64,000 nt of DNA from Micromonospora sp. WMMD1155 (lineage in GTDB: Bacteria > Actinomycetota > Actinomycetes > Mycobacteriales > Micromonosporaceae). Each line of letters starts with the position of its first letter. The first letter of the stretch is position 1. Shown one piece after another: positions 53,266 to 62,725 of this stretch. A program made the translations under genes and the position numbers. The notes below the pieces were generated by a model, which saw only the letters and a program-made list of their open reading frames with translations, made no database searches and had not been told where the DNA came from. The stretch spans positions 5,022,501 through 5,086,500 of the forward strand of contig NZ_CP120742.1 in NCBI RefSeq assembly GCF_029581275.1. Direction: 5' to 3'.

Positions 53266-53751
53266 GTGTACAAGAAGCTGATTGACGGCGTTGAATCATC
53301 AGTTATAAAAGTAAACGCCCGCCGATCTGGGTCGGAGCGACACGATCAGCAGACCATAGCATCGTCCCCGGGAATGCCACTCCCACCCCTTGTGAGACGT
53401 GCGCGGCCAGCTGCAGGGCTTTGTGTGATAACGCCGCTCGACGCTAGTGGTCGTCTGGCGGATCGTGCTGTATTGCGGTCGCTCGGGTGGATTGCGGGCC
53501 GTTCGCTCGAGATTGTCCATCAGAACGGCACTGTTGTTGTAACCGAACAACGTAATGGACGTTCAAGATTGACAAGCGAGGGTCATCTTCTGCTTCCATC
53601 GTCAGTGAGGCGAAGCTGCGGCATGGCGGGAGGTGACCGGGTTCTTGCTCTGGCCCATCCAGATCGCTGCTCTCTCGTGATCTTCACTATGAGCGCCCTG
53701 GAGTTGATGGTAGAACGATATGCCGGCGAGGCAGAGCTGCGACGATGGTGA
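53266..53751 (+). CDS. AbrB/SpoVT-like protein next to the recombinase
   Basis: The C-terminal part, RLTSEGHLLLPSSVRRSCGMAGGDRVLALAHPD, has the swapped-hairpin AbrB/SpoVT pattern, and the preceding 60 residues are a divergent half-copy. The reading frame opens at 53266, but the first residues are unlike the rest and an ATG at 53374 (MPLPPLVRRARPAAGL) is more likely the start. The stop overlaps the recombinase start by 7 bp. It probably regulates or assists the recombinase. Confidence 0.6.
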   Translation: MYKKLIDGVESSVIKVNARRSGSERHDQQTIASSPGMPLPPLVRRARPAAGLCVITPLDASGRLADRAVLRSLGWIAGRSLEIVHQNGTVVVTEQRNGRSRLTSEGHLLLPSSVRRSCGMAGGDRVLALAHPDRCSLVIFTMSALELMVERYAGEAELRRW

Positions 53752-54812
53752 CGGATGGCTTGGGTGCCGAGGGTGAGGATCTGAGGGCAGCACGTCTGCT
53801 CTTGGCTCGCTTAGGCGTGACGCCAGAGCAACTTTTAACTGTTAAGGCCGCGCCCCGTGTGATGCCTACGTTCGCTGAGTACATAAATCTCGTATCCGAG
53901 TCGGTCACGGCTGGCACCCGGCGCGTTTATTGGACATATTGGCAGAAAGTGCAGAATGTTTGGGGCGACAGACGTCTCGACGAGGTGAGTCCGCTTGAGA
54001 TTAGGCAGCTCGCTGAACGGATCAAGGGACAGGTGGTGATTCGCCGCAACTCTCGCGGCGGCCGGACAGCGGCCGAACATCTCATCTCCTCGCTTAGGTG
54101 TCTTTATGCCCGGGCGGTAGCCGACGGACTTCTAGCCGAGTCAGACAACCCTGCCAGGCGAGTGCCGAAGCCGCGGCGGCTAGCCAGCACTCGCCGAGCG
54201 CTGTCGGATGACCAATTGGAGTTGATCAACGGTGTGGCTGCTACAACCGGTAACGACCCTGATCTAGATAGCCTGCTGTTGCGTCTCCACATCGAGACTG
54301 CCTGTAGGCGTGGGGGCGGACTCGCTCTTCGCCTCGGAGACATCGACTTTGACCAGTGTGTTGTTCAGTTGCAGGAGAAGGGTGAGACAGTGCGATGGCA
54401 GCCCGTCTCGCCAACATTGGCCAGCCGTCTTCGCCAGCACGCTCTCGATCGCGGCTGCAACCATCCGCAGGACAGTGTGCTCAGGTACCGAAACGGTGCG
54501 CCGATCACCCACCGCCGTCACGACTACTTGTGGCAGCGCCTGGGCAAACATCTGCCTTGGGTTAGGACGCACCAGATCAGCACGCACTGGTTGCGCCATA
54601 CAACGCTCACATGGGTCGAGCGACGATTCGGATACGCCGTCGCGCAGGCCTACGCGGGCCACGCGGGGAGGGCTGACGCCTCTACGACTAGCACTTATGT
54701 GCGGGCGGACATCTTCGAGGTGGCACAGGCACTCGTGGCGCTTTCCGGCGAGCCGCACCCTTTGCTTGCGTCTAGCCCGAGAGGGGAGACGCTCGAAGGC
54801 CGCGCTGACTGA
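53745..54812 (+). CDS. Tyrosine recombinase/integrase
   Basis: The 355-aa protein has the full catalytic set: Arg188 in ETACRRGGGLALRLGD, Lys212 in QLQEKGE, His281 and Arg284 in HWLRHTTLTWVE, His306 in YAGHAG, and Tyr318 in STYVRAD. The N-terminal half has the SAM-like core-binding helices. It is intact, with an AbrB-like partner upstream. I did not find a tRNA gene or attachment site nearby, so it may not integrate at a tRNA. A degraded relative follows at 54964. Confidence 0.9.
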   Translation: MVTDGLGAEGEDLRAARLLLARLGVTPEQLLTVKAAPRVMPTFAEYINLVSESVTAGTRRVYWTYWQKVQNVWGDRRLDEVSPLEIRQLAERIKGQVVIRRNSRGGRTAAEHLISSLRCLYARAVADGLLAESDNPARRVPKPRRLASTRRALSDDQLELINGVAATTGNDPDLDSLLLRLHIETACRRGGGLALRLGDIDFDQCVVQLQEKGETVRWQPVSPTLASRLRQHALDRGCNHPQDSVLRYRNGAPITHRRHDYLWQRLGKHLPWVRTHQISTHWLRHTTLTWVERRFGYAVAQAYAGHAGRADASTTSTYVRADIFEVAQALVALSGEPHPLLASSPRGETLEGRAD

Positions 54813-54963
54813 CCCGACCGTAGGTGGGGAAGCCTGGGTCGTCGTACAGCACCCCTCGGCGACCAGCACAAACCAAGGCACCTGTAGCCCAGCCCCCTAG
54901 GATGCTGTAGGGATTGTGCCCTGCTAACACGATTGCCGCGCGCCCTCACCCCCAAGAGCTGTA

Positions 54964-55526
54964 GGAGCTCAACCAGGTCGTCCGCACCGGCGGCAACGAG
55001 ATCATCCTCGACGCGCTACTGCTGCGGCTGCACAGCGAAACCGCCTGCCGACGCGGCGGCGCCCTTGCGCTGCGTCTGATCGACTGCGACACCGACCGAG
55101 GGCTCATCCGTTTGCGTGAGAAGGGCCGGACCCAGCGCTGGCAACCCGTAACACCCGTGCTCGCCAGCCGGCTGAACGACAACGCCCGAGCACGTGGCGC
55201 CGTCGCACCGACTGACGCGCTGCTGCGCTACCGCAACGGCCAACCCGCCCCCTACCAGCGCTACGACCTGCTGTGGAAACGCATCGGCCGGCAGTTGCCG
55301 TGGGTCGCCGTCCAGGGATGCCAGCCATTGGCTGCGCCACACCACCCTCACCTGGGTGGAACGGCACTTCGGCTACGACGTGGCCCGCGTCTACGCCGGG
55401 CACACCGACAGCCGCGGACCCGCCACCACCACCTACATCAAAGCCGACCTCACCGCCCTCGCCGCCCTCACGGGCCAACCCCACCCACTGGCCGTCGCAC
55501 CCAAATCGGAAGGCCCTTGTGAGTGA
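54964..55526 (+). pseudogene. Degraded tyrosine recombinase (frameshift, N-terminally truncated)
   Basis: After an in-frame TAG, ELNQVVRTGGNEIILDALLLRLHSETACRRGG and RLREKGRTQRWQPVTPV closely match the intact recombinase, then the frame breaks near 55320 and resumes one base later with SHWLRHTTLTWVERHFGYDV, YAGHTDSRG and TTYIKADL. The N-terminal third is absent. This is a decayed second copy of the 53745 gene family, left by duplication or an older element. Confidence 0.85.
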
Positions 55527-55556
55527 GGGGTGACGGCTACCGGGCAGCCTCCCGGC

Positions 55557-57554
55557 TCAGGGCAGGTTGATCGTGTACTCGGCGTTGTGTACCTTGCCGT
55601 CGACCTGGAAGTCAAAGAACGCTCGGTACCGGCCTGCACTCGGTGCGGTCAGCCAGAACTTGACCGCCCCGTCGACCAACTCCTGCTCGGGGTGGACATG
55701 TACGTAGCCGAGGTCGCCCTCGCGGACGACGACCAGGTGCCCGTACGCGCCCAGGTACCGCTCCAGTTTCGCGGGTGCGCTTGTGTCGACACGGTTGATC
55801 TGGAATTGCATCGGCGCTGTCGCCCCCACCGTCGGAGTGCCGTTCATTGACACCGCGTAGGGCCCGGCCACCGCCTGTGTCTGCGCCGCCGGCAGCGCGG
55901 TCGGGGTGTGCGCGCCGGGTACGGTGTGGTCGACGCCCAGCACGAGGGGGACCTGCGTGTCGTTGGCCGCGGTGACGGAGAAGTCGGTGTAGATGCGGTA
56001 GCCGCCGGGCCGGGTCAGCGTAAGCGGGACGCTCCAGGTGCCGTCGGGTGCCATCGTCGGATGCAGATGCTGGTAGCCGCTCAGATCCCGGCCCACCACG
56101 ATCATGTGCAGGGGCTTGTCGTGGACGACCGCGAAGCGTGTCGCCGGCTGCCGGTCGGTCCCGACGATCCGGAACCGGTAGTCCGTGCGTGCACTTGCCG
56201 GCTGGGATCGCTCCAGCGGTTGCAGGGTGTACCCGGCGGAGCTGACCGTCGTCCCGCTCACGATTATCTGGCCCCCGCCGTCACCCGGGTGGGTGTGCGG
56301 CCCGATTCCTGGCGCGTGTTGGTGCCCGTCACCTGCGGACTCGCCCTGTCCTGCGGAGAGCGCCCCGGCGGCTGGTTGCCGCGCGGTGCCGGCCGGCGAC
56401 TCGGTGTCGGTGCCGATTCGCGCCAGCCCGAACCCGGCCAACAGAGCCAGCACCAGCCCACCCACGAGCATCGCCAGATGGGTGTTGCTCAACCGGGACC
56501 CCTGGACCTCGGCGCCGGCATCCAGATCGGACCCTAAAATCGGCCGCGACTCACCGCTGGGGCCGGCGGAGGCGTGCACCTCCCGATCGGTCGGCGTCGC
56601 TTCGACCGCTACCGCCGTCCGAGCATTCACGACCGCGTCGCCCTTGCGTCCCGCGGGCACCGCGTTCGGTCGCCGCTTCCCGCCACCGGCGGGCGCGCCG
56701 GCTCCACGATCGGCGCTGACACCTTTGGTTGTCCCGGTCTTGCCCGGGGCGGGCCTGTTATCGGGGCTGCGCCGCTTGGAGGCGGACGTCGACGTGCGGG
56801 CCCGGCCGGATGACCTGCCCACGGGAGCCGGGCGGCGACGCCATCCGATGAAGGCCGCGAGCGCTGCCACGGCCGCCACCGCCCAGCCCGTCCAGGCCAT
56901 CGCTCCGGGGCCATCTTCGTCAGTCGACGCGACCGGGGGAGCCGCCGCCGGTGCGGTCGTCGCTTCGGCTGGTGTGGTCGGTACCGCCGACGATTGCCCT
57001 GACGTCTTGTGTTGCTCGGTGGCGGCCAACAGCGTCGGGTCCGGTTGGTTCGTCGGCGGGCTCCACCCCCGCGGCGCCGCCGTCGCGCGCCCGCTGTAGC
57101 GGAAGGTCATCGTGCCCCGCACCGTGTCACCGTCCGAGGAGATCGACAGGTAGCTCACCGAGTACTGGCCGGTGGCGGGCAGATGTGCGAGGGCTACCAC
57201 CGCCGGGAATCCGGTCGTGTACTCGCGTGGCTCGAACTTGCCGTCGACCAGGAAGTACTCCCGAACCGGTTTGTCCAGTGGCTTCGGCTCGCCGTAGGTC
57301 CAGCCGTTGTCGACCCGGCTGCCACCGGGCGCGGTTACCGTGAAGTACGCGTTGGCTGCGGCTTTCTCCGTGAAGAACAACTGCACCGACGTCATCGGCT
57401 CGCTCACCGTGGCGTCGGCCGCCGGTGTGGACATCGCGAGGGTTCCGTGTGCTGCCGCGGGTTGAGCGGACGCGAGGAGAGCGACCGCCGAGGCGAGGAC
57501 GAGCGCGAGCAGGCCCGAAACCATCCGCACCGGAGTCTGAGGGAGACGACGCAT
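55557..57554 (-). CDS. CopC-domain copper-resistance-like membrane protein, fused
   Basis: The 665-aa protein has a signal peptide ending AAAHG, making His36 the mature N-terminal CopC copper ligand. A CopC domain follows (TPAADATVSEPMTSVQLFF, LPATGQYSVSYLSISSDGDTVRGTMTF). Then come a transmembrane helix (WTGWAVAAVAALAAFIGW), a basic Pro/Ala-rich linker, a second helix (LAMLVGGLVLALLAGFGL) and a large extracytoplasmic part with His motifs (DGHQHAPGIGPHTHPGD, YQHLHPTMAP, HVHPEQE) that looks like two copies of one beta domain. The outer His clusters suggest metal binding. It is far longer than stand-alone CopC. Confidence 0.8.
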   Translation of the reverse strand: MRRLPQTPVRMVSGLLALVLASAVALLASAQPAAAHGTLAMSTPAADATVSEPMTSVQLFFTEKAAANAYFTVTAPGGSRVDNGWTYGEPKPLDKPVREYFLVDGKFEPREYTTGFPAVVALAHLPATGQYSVSYLSISSDGDTVRGTMTFRYSGRATAAPRGWSPPTNQPDPTLLAATEQHKTSGQSSAVPTTPAEATTAPAAAPPVASTDEDGPGAMAWTGWAVAAVAALAAFIGWRRRPAPVGRSSGRARTSTSASKRRSPDNRPAPGKTGTTKGVSADRGAGAPAGGGKRRPNAVPAGRKGDAVVNARTAVAVEATPTDREVHASAGPSGESRPILGSDLDAGAEVQGSRLSNTHLAMLVGGLVLALLAGFGLARIGTDTESPAGTARQPAAGALSAGQGESAGDGHQHAPGIGPHTHPGDGGGQIIVSGTTVSSAGYTLQPLERSQPASARTDYRFRIVGTDRQPATRFAVVHDKPLHMIVVGRDLSGYQHLHPTMAPDGTWSVPLTLTRPGGYRIYTDFSVTAANDTQVPLVLGVDHTVPGAHTPTALPAAQTQAVAGPYAVSMNGTPTVGATAPMQFQINRVDTSAPAKLERYLGAYGHLVVVREGDLGYVHVHPEQELVDGAVKFWLTAPSAGRYRAFFDFQVDGKVHNAEYTINLP

Positions 57555-57774
57555 CTGAATATCCTCGTCACTGCGAGGCTTTTTTCAAGACGTCGTGATC
57601 TTTTTCCTCAGATAGCAAAAGTTGGCTACGTTCTGGTTCCGCGCCTGTGTCGTACGTGTGAAAGGCTGTGCCGCCGCATCGTCGCCGGATCGACCAGCGA
57701 CGGGGCCGTGTCATGTGGACGCCGATCCGCGCGCCGCCCTGGAGCGAGCTGCGAGCTTTCCGTTGGCAGCAGCA

Positions 57775-57968
57775 GAGTTCACCAAGAGTGCCGGTGGCGG
57801 CGAAGGCGCAGCATCCGGCAACGGCGGTGAGCAGTGGTGTGTACCCGGCGGTGTGCAGGAGTGTGGCGGCGGCGAGGGGCGCGGCGGCTTTGGCGATGGT
57901 GACGGGGGCGGTGAGCCTCCCGGCGATGGTGGCGTAGGCGGCGGTGCCGTACCGGTCGGTCAGCGGGG
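57775..57968 (-). pseudogene. Remnant of an MFS-like transporter C-terminus
   Basis: The - strand frame encodes about 60 residues of major-facilitator-like sequence (LTDRYGTAAYATIAGRLTAP, AKAAAPLAAATLLHTAGY) ending FAATGTL. No start, stop context or remaining domain is present, so it is a fragment. It sits in a noncoding-looking stretch downstream of the CopC-like gene. Confidence 0.55.
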
Positions 57969-58043
57969 CCGGGGGTGGCGAGGCTGCTGATGCTGAAGCC
58001 CGACGACGGTGATGATCGCCCCGGTGCGCGTGTCGGCGAGTAG

Positions 58044-58172
58044 AGGCATGGCGAGATCGACGCCCCTGCACTGGCCGGCGCCGACGGTGGAATCGCGATC
58101 GGCGCGGGCGCCGACGTCGCCGTCGAGTCCGCCGGGGTGGTCCTGGCCTCCGCCCGTTTGATGTCCGCCTGA
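58044..58172 (+). pseudogene. Remnant of a heavy-metal P-type ATPase
   Basis: Between two stops the + frame reads DAPALAGADGGIAIGAGADV then AVESAGVVLASARLMSA, matching the conserved P-type ATPase stretch after the hinge-motif Asp (DxPALA..DVGIAIG.GTDVA.E.A..VL). The rest of the pump is missing. Together with the CopC-like gene it suggests a decayed copper-handling locus. Confidence 0.7.
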
Positions 58173-58538
58173 ACCATCGCGGTCGCTCAACCCAACTCCT
58201 GCGCCGCGTGCACCTACGCCCCGCCGACGACTGACGCACGGCTTCACGGATCGGCGGGGATAGCCCGTCAGAGCCAGAAACTGACCGTCATCATCGCGGT
58301 TGCGCGAGCGGCGGAAATCCATGTGCGCCGTGGCCGTGCTTGCCGTGCCAGAACAGGTCGATTCTCACGGACTGGCCGAAACAGCTACAACGATCGAACT
58401 GGAACGGGTCTAGCCGACCCGGCGAAGTCGGGCAGCTGCTGCCCCACAACTTCGGACACCTGAATAGTGCAAGTTGGCCTGCTGGCGAGGGCACGTTGGG
58501 AGAATGTGACGAACCAGAGTCAGAAACCGGGGGGCATC

Positions 58539-59807
58539 ATGAAGTTGAGGCAGCGATTGACGCTGTTCGCGGTAACCATCGCAGCGACACCGTTGGTCCT
58601 CGGCGGATGCACCACCGAGCGCAAATCTGGCGGTGGACCGGTTCAAGGGCGGGCTGTGCCGCCCGAGCTGACCCTCACACCTTCCGACCGCGCTCGGGAT
58701 GTGCCGCTCAGCGCCGAGGTGGGCACAACCGTGAAGGGTGGGCGGATCAGCGCCGTTCGCATCACCGACGACAAGGGTGTACAGGTCACGGCGGAGCCCC
58801 GGGAGGACGGCTCCGCCTGGGTGCCGAGCAAGCCGTTGCAGCCCCAGCGCACCTACACGGCTGAGGTCACCGCGACCGGCGACGCCGGGAAGACCACCAC
58901 CCGGACGACGACCTTCACGACGACGCCGACATCCACCAAACCGGCGATCGCCAGCACCCTCTATTTCGCTCACAACAGGACCTACGGCACCGCCATGCCG
59001 GTAACCGTCGCATTCGACCCGCCTATTCCAAAAGAGGCCAGAGCGGATGTGCAACGCCGGCTGTTCGTCAGGACCAATCCGCCGCAGCCGGGAACCTGGT
59101 CGTGGCTTGACGACGGCAGTCAGGCTTATTATCGGGCACCCGATTTCTGGCGACCGGGCACGACGATCAGCGTCCGTGCCGGCTTGCAGGGCTTGCCGAT
59201 CGGTAAGGACGCGGTCGGTGACGCCGACCGGAATGCGACCTCCACGATCGGCCGGCAGGTGTCCCTGGAAGTCGACAACGCGACCAAGCAGATGTCCGTC
59301 AAGCGGGATGGGAAATTGATCCGCAAGATCCCGGTCAGCCTCGGCAAGCCGAGCACGCCGACGTCCAGCGGCAACATGGTGATCATGGAAAAGCATCAGT
59401 ACGCGACGTTTGACACCCGCGGTGAGCCAAACGGGGGCTACGTCGTCGACGTCGAGGACGCCCAGCGGTTGACCAATGGCGGCGAGTTCATCCACGGGGC
59501 CCCGTGGTCCGAGGGGGATCAGGGTAAGACCAACGTGTCGCACGGCTGCACCAATGTCTCCGCTGCCGCCGCAGACTGGCTGATGAACGTCACCCAGGTC
59601 GGGGACCTGATCACGTTCAAGGGCACTGAGGTGCGGTTGCAGCCGGGTAACGGCTGGACTGCCTGGAATGTCAGCTGGGACGAGTTCGTCAAGGGCAGCG
59701 CTCTGCCCGTACCGGCCGGGCTCCGCCCAGCCCTGGCCCCCGTGCCGCACCCGGGTGCCGTGGCCGGCGGGTCGCCGGCCCCGGCCCCGTCCGTCACCGG
59801 CGACTGA
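58539..59807 (+). CDS. L,D-transpeptidase lipoprotein (YkuD family)
   Basis: I start at ATG 58539, giving a signal and lipobox LVLGGC (Cys24). The 422-aa protein has two Ig-like domains (about 40-125 and 135-230) and a YkuD catalytic domain with FIHG (His319) and SHGCTNVS (His335, Cys337), the active-site Cys motif. It forms 3-3 cross-links in peptidoglycan. A Pro/Ala tail follows. It stands alone, with the next gene on the opposite strand. Confidence 0.92.
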   Translation: MKLRQRLTLFAVTIAATPLVLGGCTTERKSGGGPVQGRAVPPELTLTPSDRARDVPLSAEVGTTVKGGRISAVRITDDKGVQVTAEPREDGSAWVPSKPLQPQRTYTAEVTATGDAGKTTTRTTTFTTTPTSTKPAIASTLYFAHNRTYGTAMPVTVAFDPPIPKEARADVQRRLFVRTNPPQPGTWSWLDDGSQAYYRAPDFWRPGTTISVRAGLQGLPIGKDAVGDADRNATSTIGRQVSLEVDNATKQMSVKRDGKLIRKIPVSLGKPSTPTSSGNMVIMEKHQYATFDTRGEPNGGYVVDVEDAQRLTNGGEFIHGAPWSEGDQGKTNVSHGCTNVSAAAADWLMNVTQVGDLITFKGTEVRLQPGNGWTAWNVSWDEFVKGSALPVPAGLRPALAPVPHPGAVAGGSPAPAPSVTGD

Positions 59808-59916
59808 CCCGGTCCCGCCTGACGACGCGGGGGCCGGACCGCCTGAGGCGAGCCGGCCCCCCATGTCCCACATCACTCGAGAACGCCCCCTTCGTCAGGG
59901 CCGTGACAGGGCCGCG

Positions 59917-61080
59917 TCACAGCATGGACATGTGGACGTGGTCGGTGTGGTCGGACGGGCCGCTGTACGACTTCCAGCCCGTGGCGGGCATCCATATCTG
60001 CCGGTACCAGATGACGTAGTAGATCCCGAGGCGTTCGGCGTTGCGCACCAGGAAGGCGGTGAGATTGTTGCCGTACATCTTCTGGTCCTGTGTCTGGGCC
60101 GGGCTGAACCCGCGGCTCTGCAGCGACCAGTCACACGCTCGGCCCTTGGGGTGCTCGTAGGGCCCGCCAGAGCGGTGACAGCCGACGAACCGGGTGAACC
60201 CAGCTCGCTTGACCTCTGTGTAGGCGTGCAGGGTGCGACTGGTGACGCATCCGGAGGTCGTGGGGTCGGGCTTGGTGCACGCCTCGGCGGGCCAGCTGCC
60301 GCCGTCGAAGCCGGGGGCGGGTTTGGCCACCGGGGAGGTCGCGGCGACGAGCCCGTCGGCCAGCCCCGGGCCGCGCAGGAGAGCGAGCTGCTTCTCGGCA
60401 GCCTGCTTTTGCTTGGCCATCGCCGCGGCTTGTCGTTGCTGCTGTCTCACCTCACCATCGATGGCAGCCTTCGCCTCAGCGAGCTTCGCGCGTGCGTCGG
60501 TCAGGGCCGTGATCTTTCTGGCGTTCACACGGTTGATGTCCTCCAGCATCGTCGCTCGAGCGACGAAGGAGTCCGGGGAGGCGGTGGTGAGAAGCGCCGC
60601 GACTGGCCCGAGCCGCCCCTGCCGGTAGGACTGGACGGCGATTCGGCTGACCTGGGGTGTCAGCGTGTCGAGTTGGCCCTGAATCTGGGCGATCTCGAGG
60701 GTGAGGACCAACTGGCGTTTGCGGGATTTGTCCAGTGCGTTCTTCGCGCTGGCGAACCCCCGGGCGGTGGATTCGAGGACGTCACGCAGCAGAGGGGCAC
60801 CCTGCTGGTGCCCGGACGGGCTGGGGTTTGATGGCGCCGCGCCTGCGGCAGTCGCAACGCCCAGCGCAGCGATGACAGCGATGATGACGCTCAAGTGGGC
60901 ACACCATGTGGCAGCGCGGCGCCGCCTCGTCCTGGGCCGGGTGACGCGTGCGGCAATGTCTCGGTCGCGAAGAGGCGACTGACGCCGGTTGCCCTCACCG
61001 TCGGTCTCAATCGGCCGGGGTGAGAGAGCGTGCGAAGGGGTGGGCAGGGGACGACGATCAACGAGCACGGCGGTCTCCAA
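59917..61080 (-). CDS. Exported coiled-coil protein with M15-like C-terminal domain
   Basis: The 387-aa protein has a long basic N-terminus, one hydrophobic segment (LSVIIAVIAALGVATAAGAAP), a coiled coil (ALDKSRKRQLVLTLEIAQI, then KLAEAKAAIDGEVRQQQRQA) and a C-terminal domain with CHRSGGPYEHPKGRACDWSLQ and SDHTDHVHMSML. The HPKGRACDW...DHVH pattern is that of D-Ala-D-Ala carboxypeptidase/M15-like zinc domains. Coiled coil plus peptidoglycan hydrolase-like domain suggests a role in wall remodelling. The start is uncertain; an internal start nearer the hydrophobic segment is possible. Confidence 0.75.
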   Translation of the reverse strand: METAVLVDRRPLPTPSHALSPRPIETDGEGNRRQSPLRDRDIAARVTRPRTRRRRAATWCAHLSVIIAVIAALGVATAAGAAPSNPSPSGHQQGAPLLRDVLESTARGFASAKNALDKSRKRQLVLTLEIAQIQGQLDTLTPQVSRIAVQSYRQGRLGPVAALLTTASPDSFVARATMLEDINRVNARKITALTDARAKLAEAKAAIDGEVRQQQRQAAAMAKQKQAAEKQLALLRGPGLADGLVAATSPVAKPAPGFDGGSWPAEACTKPDPTTSGCVTSRTLHAYTEVKRAGFTRFVGCHRSGGPYEHPKGRACDWSLQSRGFSPAQTQDQKMYGNNLTAFLVRNAERLGIYYVIWYRQIWMPATGWKSYSGPSDHTDHVHMSML

Positions 61081-61170
61081 GCAGAAGGGACCGGGCAGCC
61101 GTCGGACGGCCGGCCCGGGTCGGCACGGCCGATCGGCGCGTGCGGACAGAGCTTTGGGGGAAACCGGTGT

Positions 61171-61560
61171 CTACGTCCGGCTGATGGACAGCGCGGCGAG
61201 ACGAGGCCGCAGATGCGTTGCCACCACGACCGTGGCTACGGCGCGGGCGACTGCTGAGGGTGTGGCCGGTACCGCGACGAGGGCGTCCGGCTGGCCAACG
61301 CTCATCGTGGTCGGGGAGGTCATGACCGGTTGGCAGGACTGGACGTCATGCCCGTCGCCGCGCTGTGGGCAGCCGCCGCCAGGATGCGGCGGTGTGAAGG
61401 CCGCGGCGACAGCAGGAACGACCGCGTGATCCGGCCTGCCGCTCGACACCATGCTGGGATGAAGCACCATCAGGGCGAGAACGGCAATGGCCAGTAGAAC
61501 TAGACAGCGCGGCTGCCGGGGCGGCGCCCAGCCCGAGTCCGCTGTCCTTGCCCCTGTCAT
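61171..61560 (-). CDS. Small secreted/membrane protein, DUF6153-like
   Basis: The 129-aa product has an N-terminal hydrophobic helix (CLVLLAIAVLALMVLHPSM) and a His/Gly/Cys-containing region (HPGGGCPQRGDGHDVQSC), with a second weaker hydrophobic stretch. The layout resembles the product of 61781 on the other strand. Such small His-containing membrane proteins cluster with copper genes in actinomycetes; function unknown. Confidence 0.55.
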   Translation of the reverse strand: MTGARTADSGWAPPRQPRCLVLLAIAVLALMVLHPSMVSSGRPDHAVVPAVAAAFTPPHPGGGCPQRGDGHDVQSCQPVMTSPTTMSVGQPDALVAVPATPSAVARAVATVVVATHLRPRLAALSISRT

Positions 61561-61780
61561 CGCCGAGGATCCTATCCATCGCCTGGCATCTCACAACCAC
61601 CGGATACGTCGCACTGCGGCAAGGATCGTTGGTCCGGTCCTGGGCAGGCCGGGGCCATCAAGCCGGCAGGGACGCTGATCCGTTCGTGTCTCGGTGGCGG
61701 GAATCAAGGCCTGGGATCGTGACCTCGCGGCACCCTGCTCCACTGTTCCGGCCGGCAATGGGGTGACGTAGTCTGCGGTC

Positions 61781-62218
61781 ATGAGGTGGGCCGGGCCAAC
61801 TGAGGCGACGCGGGCGAGGTCCCGCATCGTGGCGGTGGTGGTCATGGTCGCGGTGTTTGTCGTGCTGCACGCCCTGCAGTGCGCCAGCGGATCGGACGGA
61901 CCCCGCTCCGTGGCGGCGTCTCCGGCGGCCGCTGTGACGCAGGCGCTCGCTCATGCCGGCGACACGGCCGTAGCCCTCGTCGACGCGTCAGCTATGCCTG
62001 CTCCAGTGCTGGTGCACGGGCACCACGGACCTATGGATGGCACGGACAGTGCTGTCACGGCGTGCCTGATCATGATGGTCGCTGCCGGCGTCATCGTGTT
62101 GGGTGCCCTGGGGCGGCGGGTCGTTCGAGGTGCCGCAGGTCGGGACCGGACCGGGCGCCCTCGGGGACGGTTCGTGGGTGGCTTTGCCCTGACGCTGCTG
62201 TGCGTACTGCGAACGTGA
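61781..62218 (+). CDS. Small membrane protein, DUF6153-like
   Basis: The 145-aa product has an N-terminal helix (IVAVVVMVAVFVVLHALQC), a His-rich stretch (VLVHGHHGPMDG) and a second helix (LIMMVAAGVIVLGALG) with a basic tail. The His cluster on the extracytoplasmic side suggests metal binding. It lies near the CopC-like, HMA-like and CcsB genes. Confidence 0.6.
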   Translation: MRWAGPTEATRARSRIVAVVVMVAVFVVLHALQCASGSDGPRSVAASPAAAVTQALAHAGDTAVALVDASAMPAPVLVHGHHGPMDGTDSAVTACLIMMVAAGVIVLGALGRRVVRGAAGRDRTGRPRGRFVGGFALTLLCVLRT

Positions 62219-62409
62219 TTCAGGCCTGAGGTTGCCCATCGGCGGTTCCGCCAGCTGATACACCCGGGTGCGGGGTGGTTCGGCCGACAGGGCGGCTACG
62301 TCGTCGATGTCCCCGTCGGTGCCGTTCTGCTGGCGCCTACGGCCGACGAGGTTCATGCGCTCTCGGCCGGCGGCGGCGGTACGGCTGTCACGTCGTGCCA
62401 GAGGACCTC

Positions 62410-62637
62410 ATGAACGAAACCGTCACCTACATGCTCAGTGTCCGCGGGTTGTGTTGCGACCGCGCGGAAAGCGCGGTGCGGCGCATTCTGGAAGCGCTGC
62501 CGGGTGTGCACCGGGCACATGTGTCCGTTGTCGCCGGCCGGGCTGTTGTCGACGCCGACCCAGCTGTTGTCACGGCATCGGTGCTGGCGGCGACTCTGGC
62601 AGCTGCCGGTTATCCCGCCCGCCTCGACATTCTCTGA
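62410..62637 (+). CDS. HMA-like small protein with altered metal motif
   Basis: The 75-aa product has the ferredoxin-like HMA layout (VTYMLSVRGLCCDRAESAVRRILEAL, GVHRAHVSVVAGRAVVDAD, AGYPARLDIL). The metal loop GMTCxxC reads GLCCDRAE: the first Cys is kept, the second is Ala, and an extra Cys precedes the first. Cu(I) binding by an adjacent Cys pair, or loss of function, are both possible. ATG 62410 has GAGGA upstream. Confidence 0.72.
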   Translation: MNETVTYMLSVRGLCCDRAESAVRRILEALPGVHRAHVSVVAGRAVVDADPAVVTASVLAATLAAAGYPARLDIL

Positions 62638-62725
62638 CCCCTACCGCCACTGCTCCCTGCGGCGCGTGAAAGCCGCGCCGCAGGGAGCGCGGCGGACATC
62701 TTCCACGGATTCGTCTGGAAGGCTC

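Larger units (their letters stand above)
57555..58538. other. Noncoding region with transporter remnants
   Basis: About 980 bp without an intact gene. It holds the promoter of the CopC-like gene (TTTTTTC and ATAGC tracts near 57580-57617) and the MFS-like and P-type ATPase fragments listed separately; the rest shows no coding character I trust. Confidence 0.5.
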
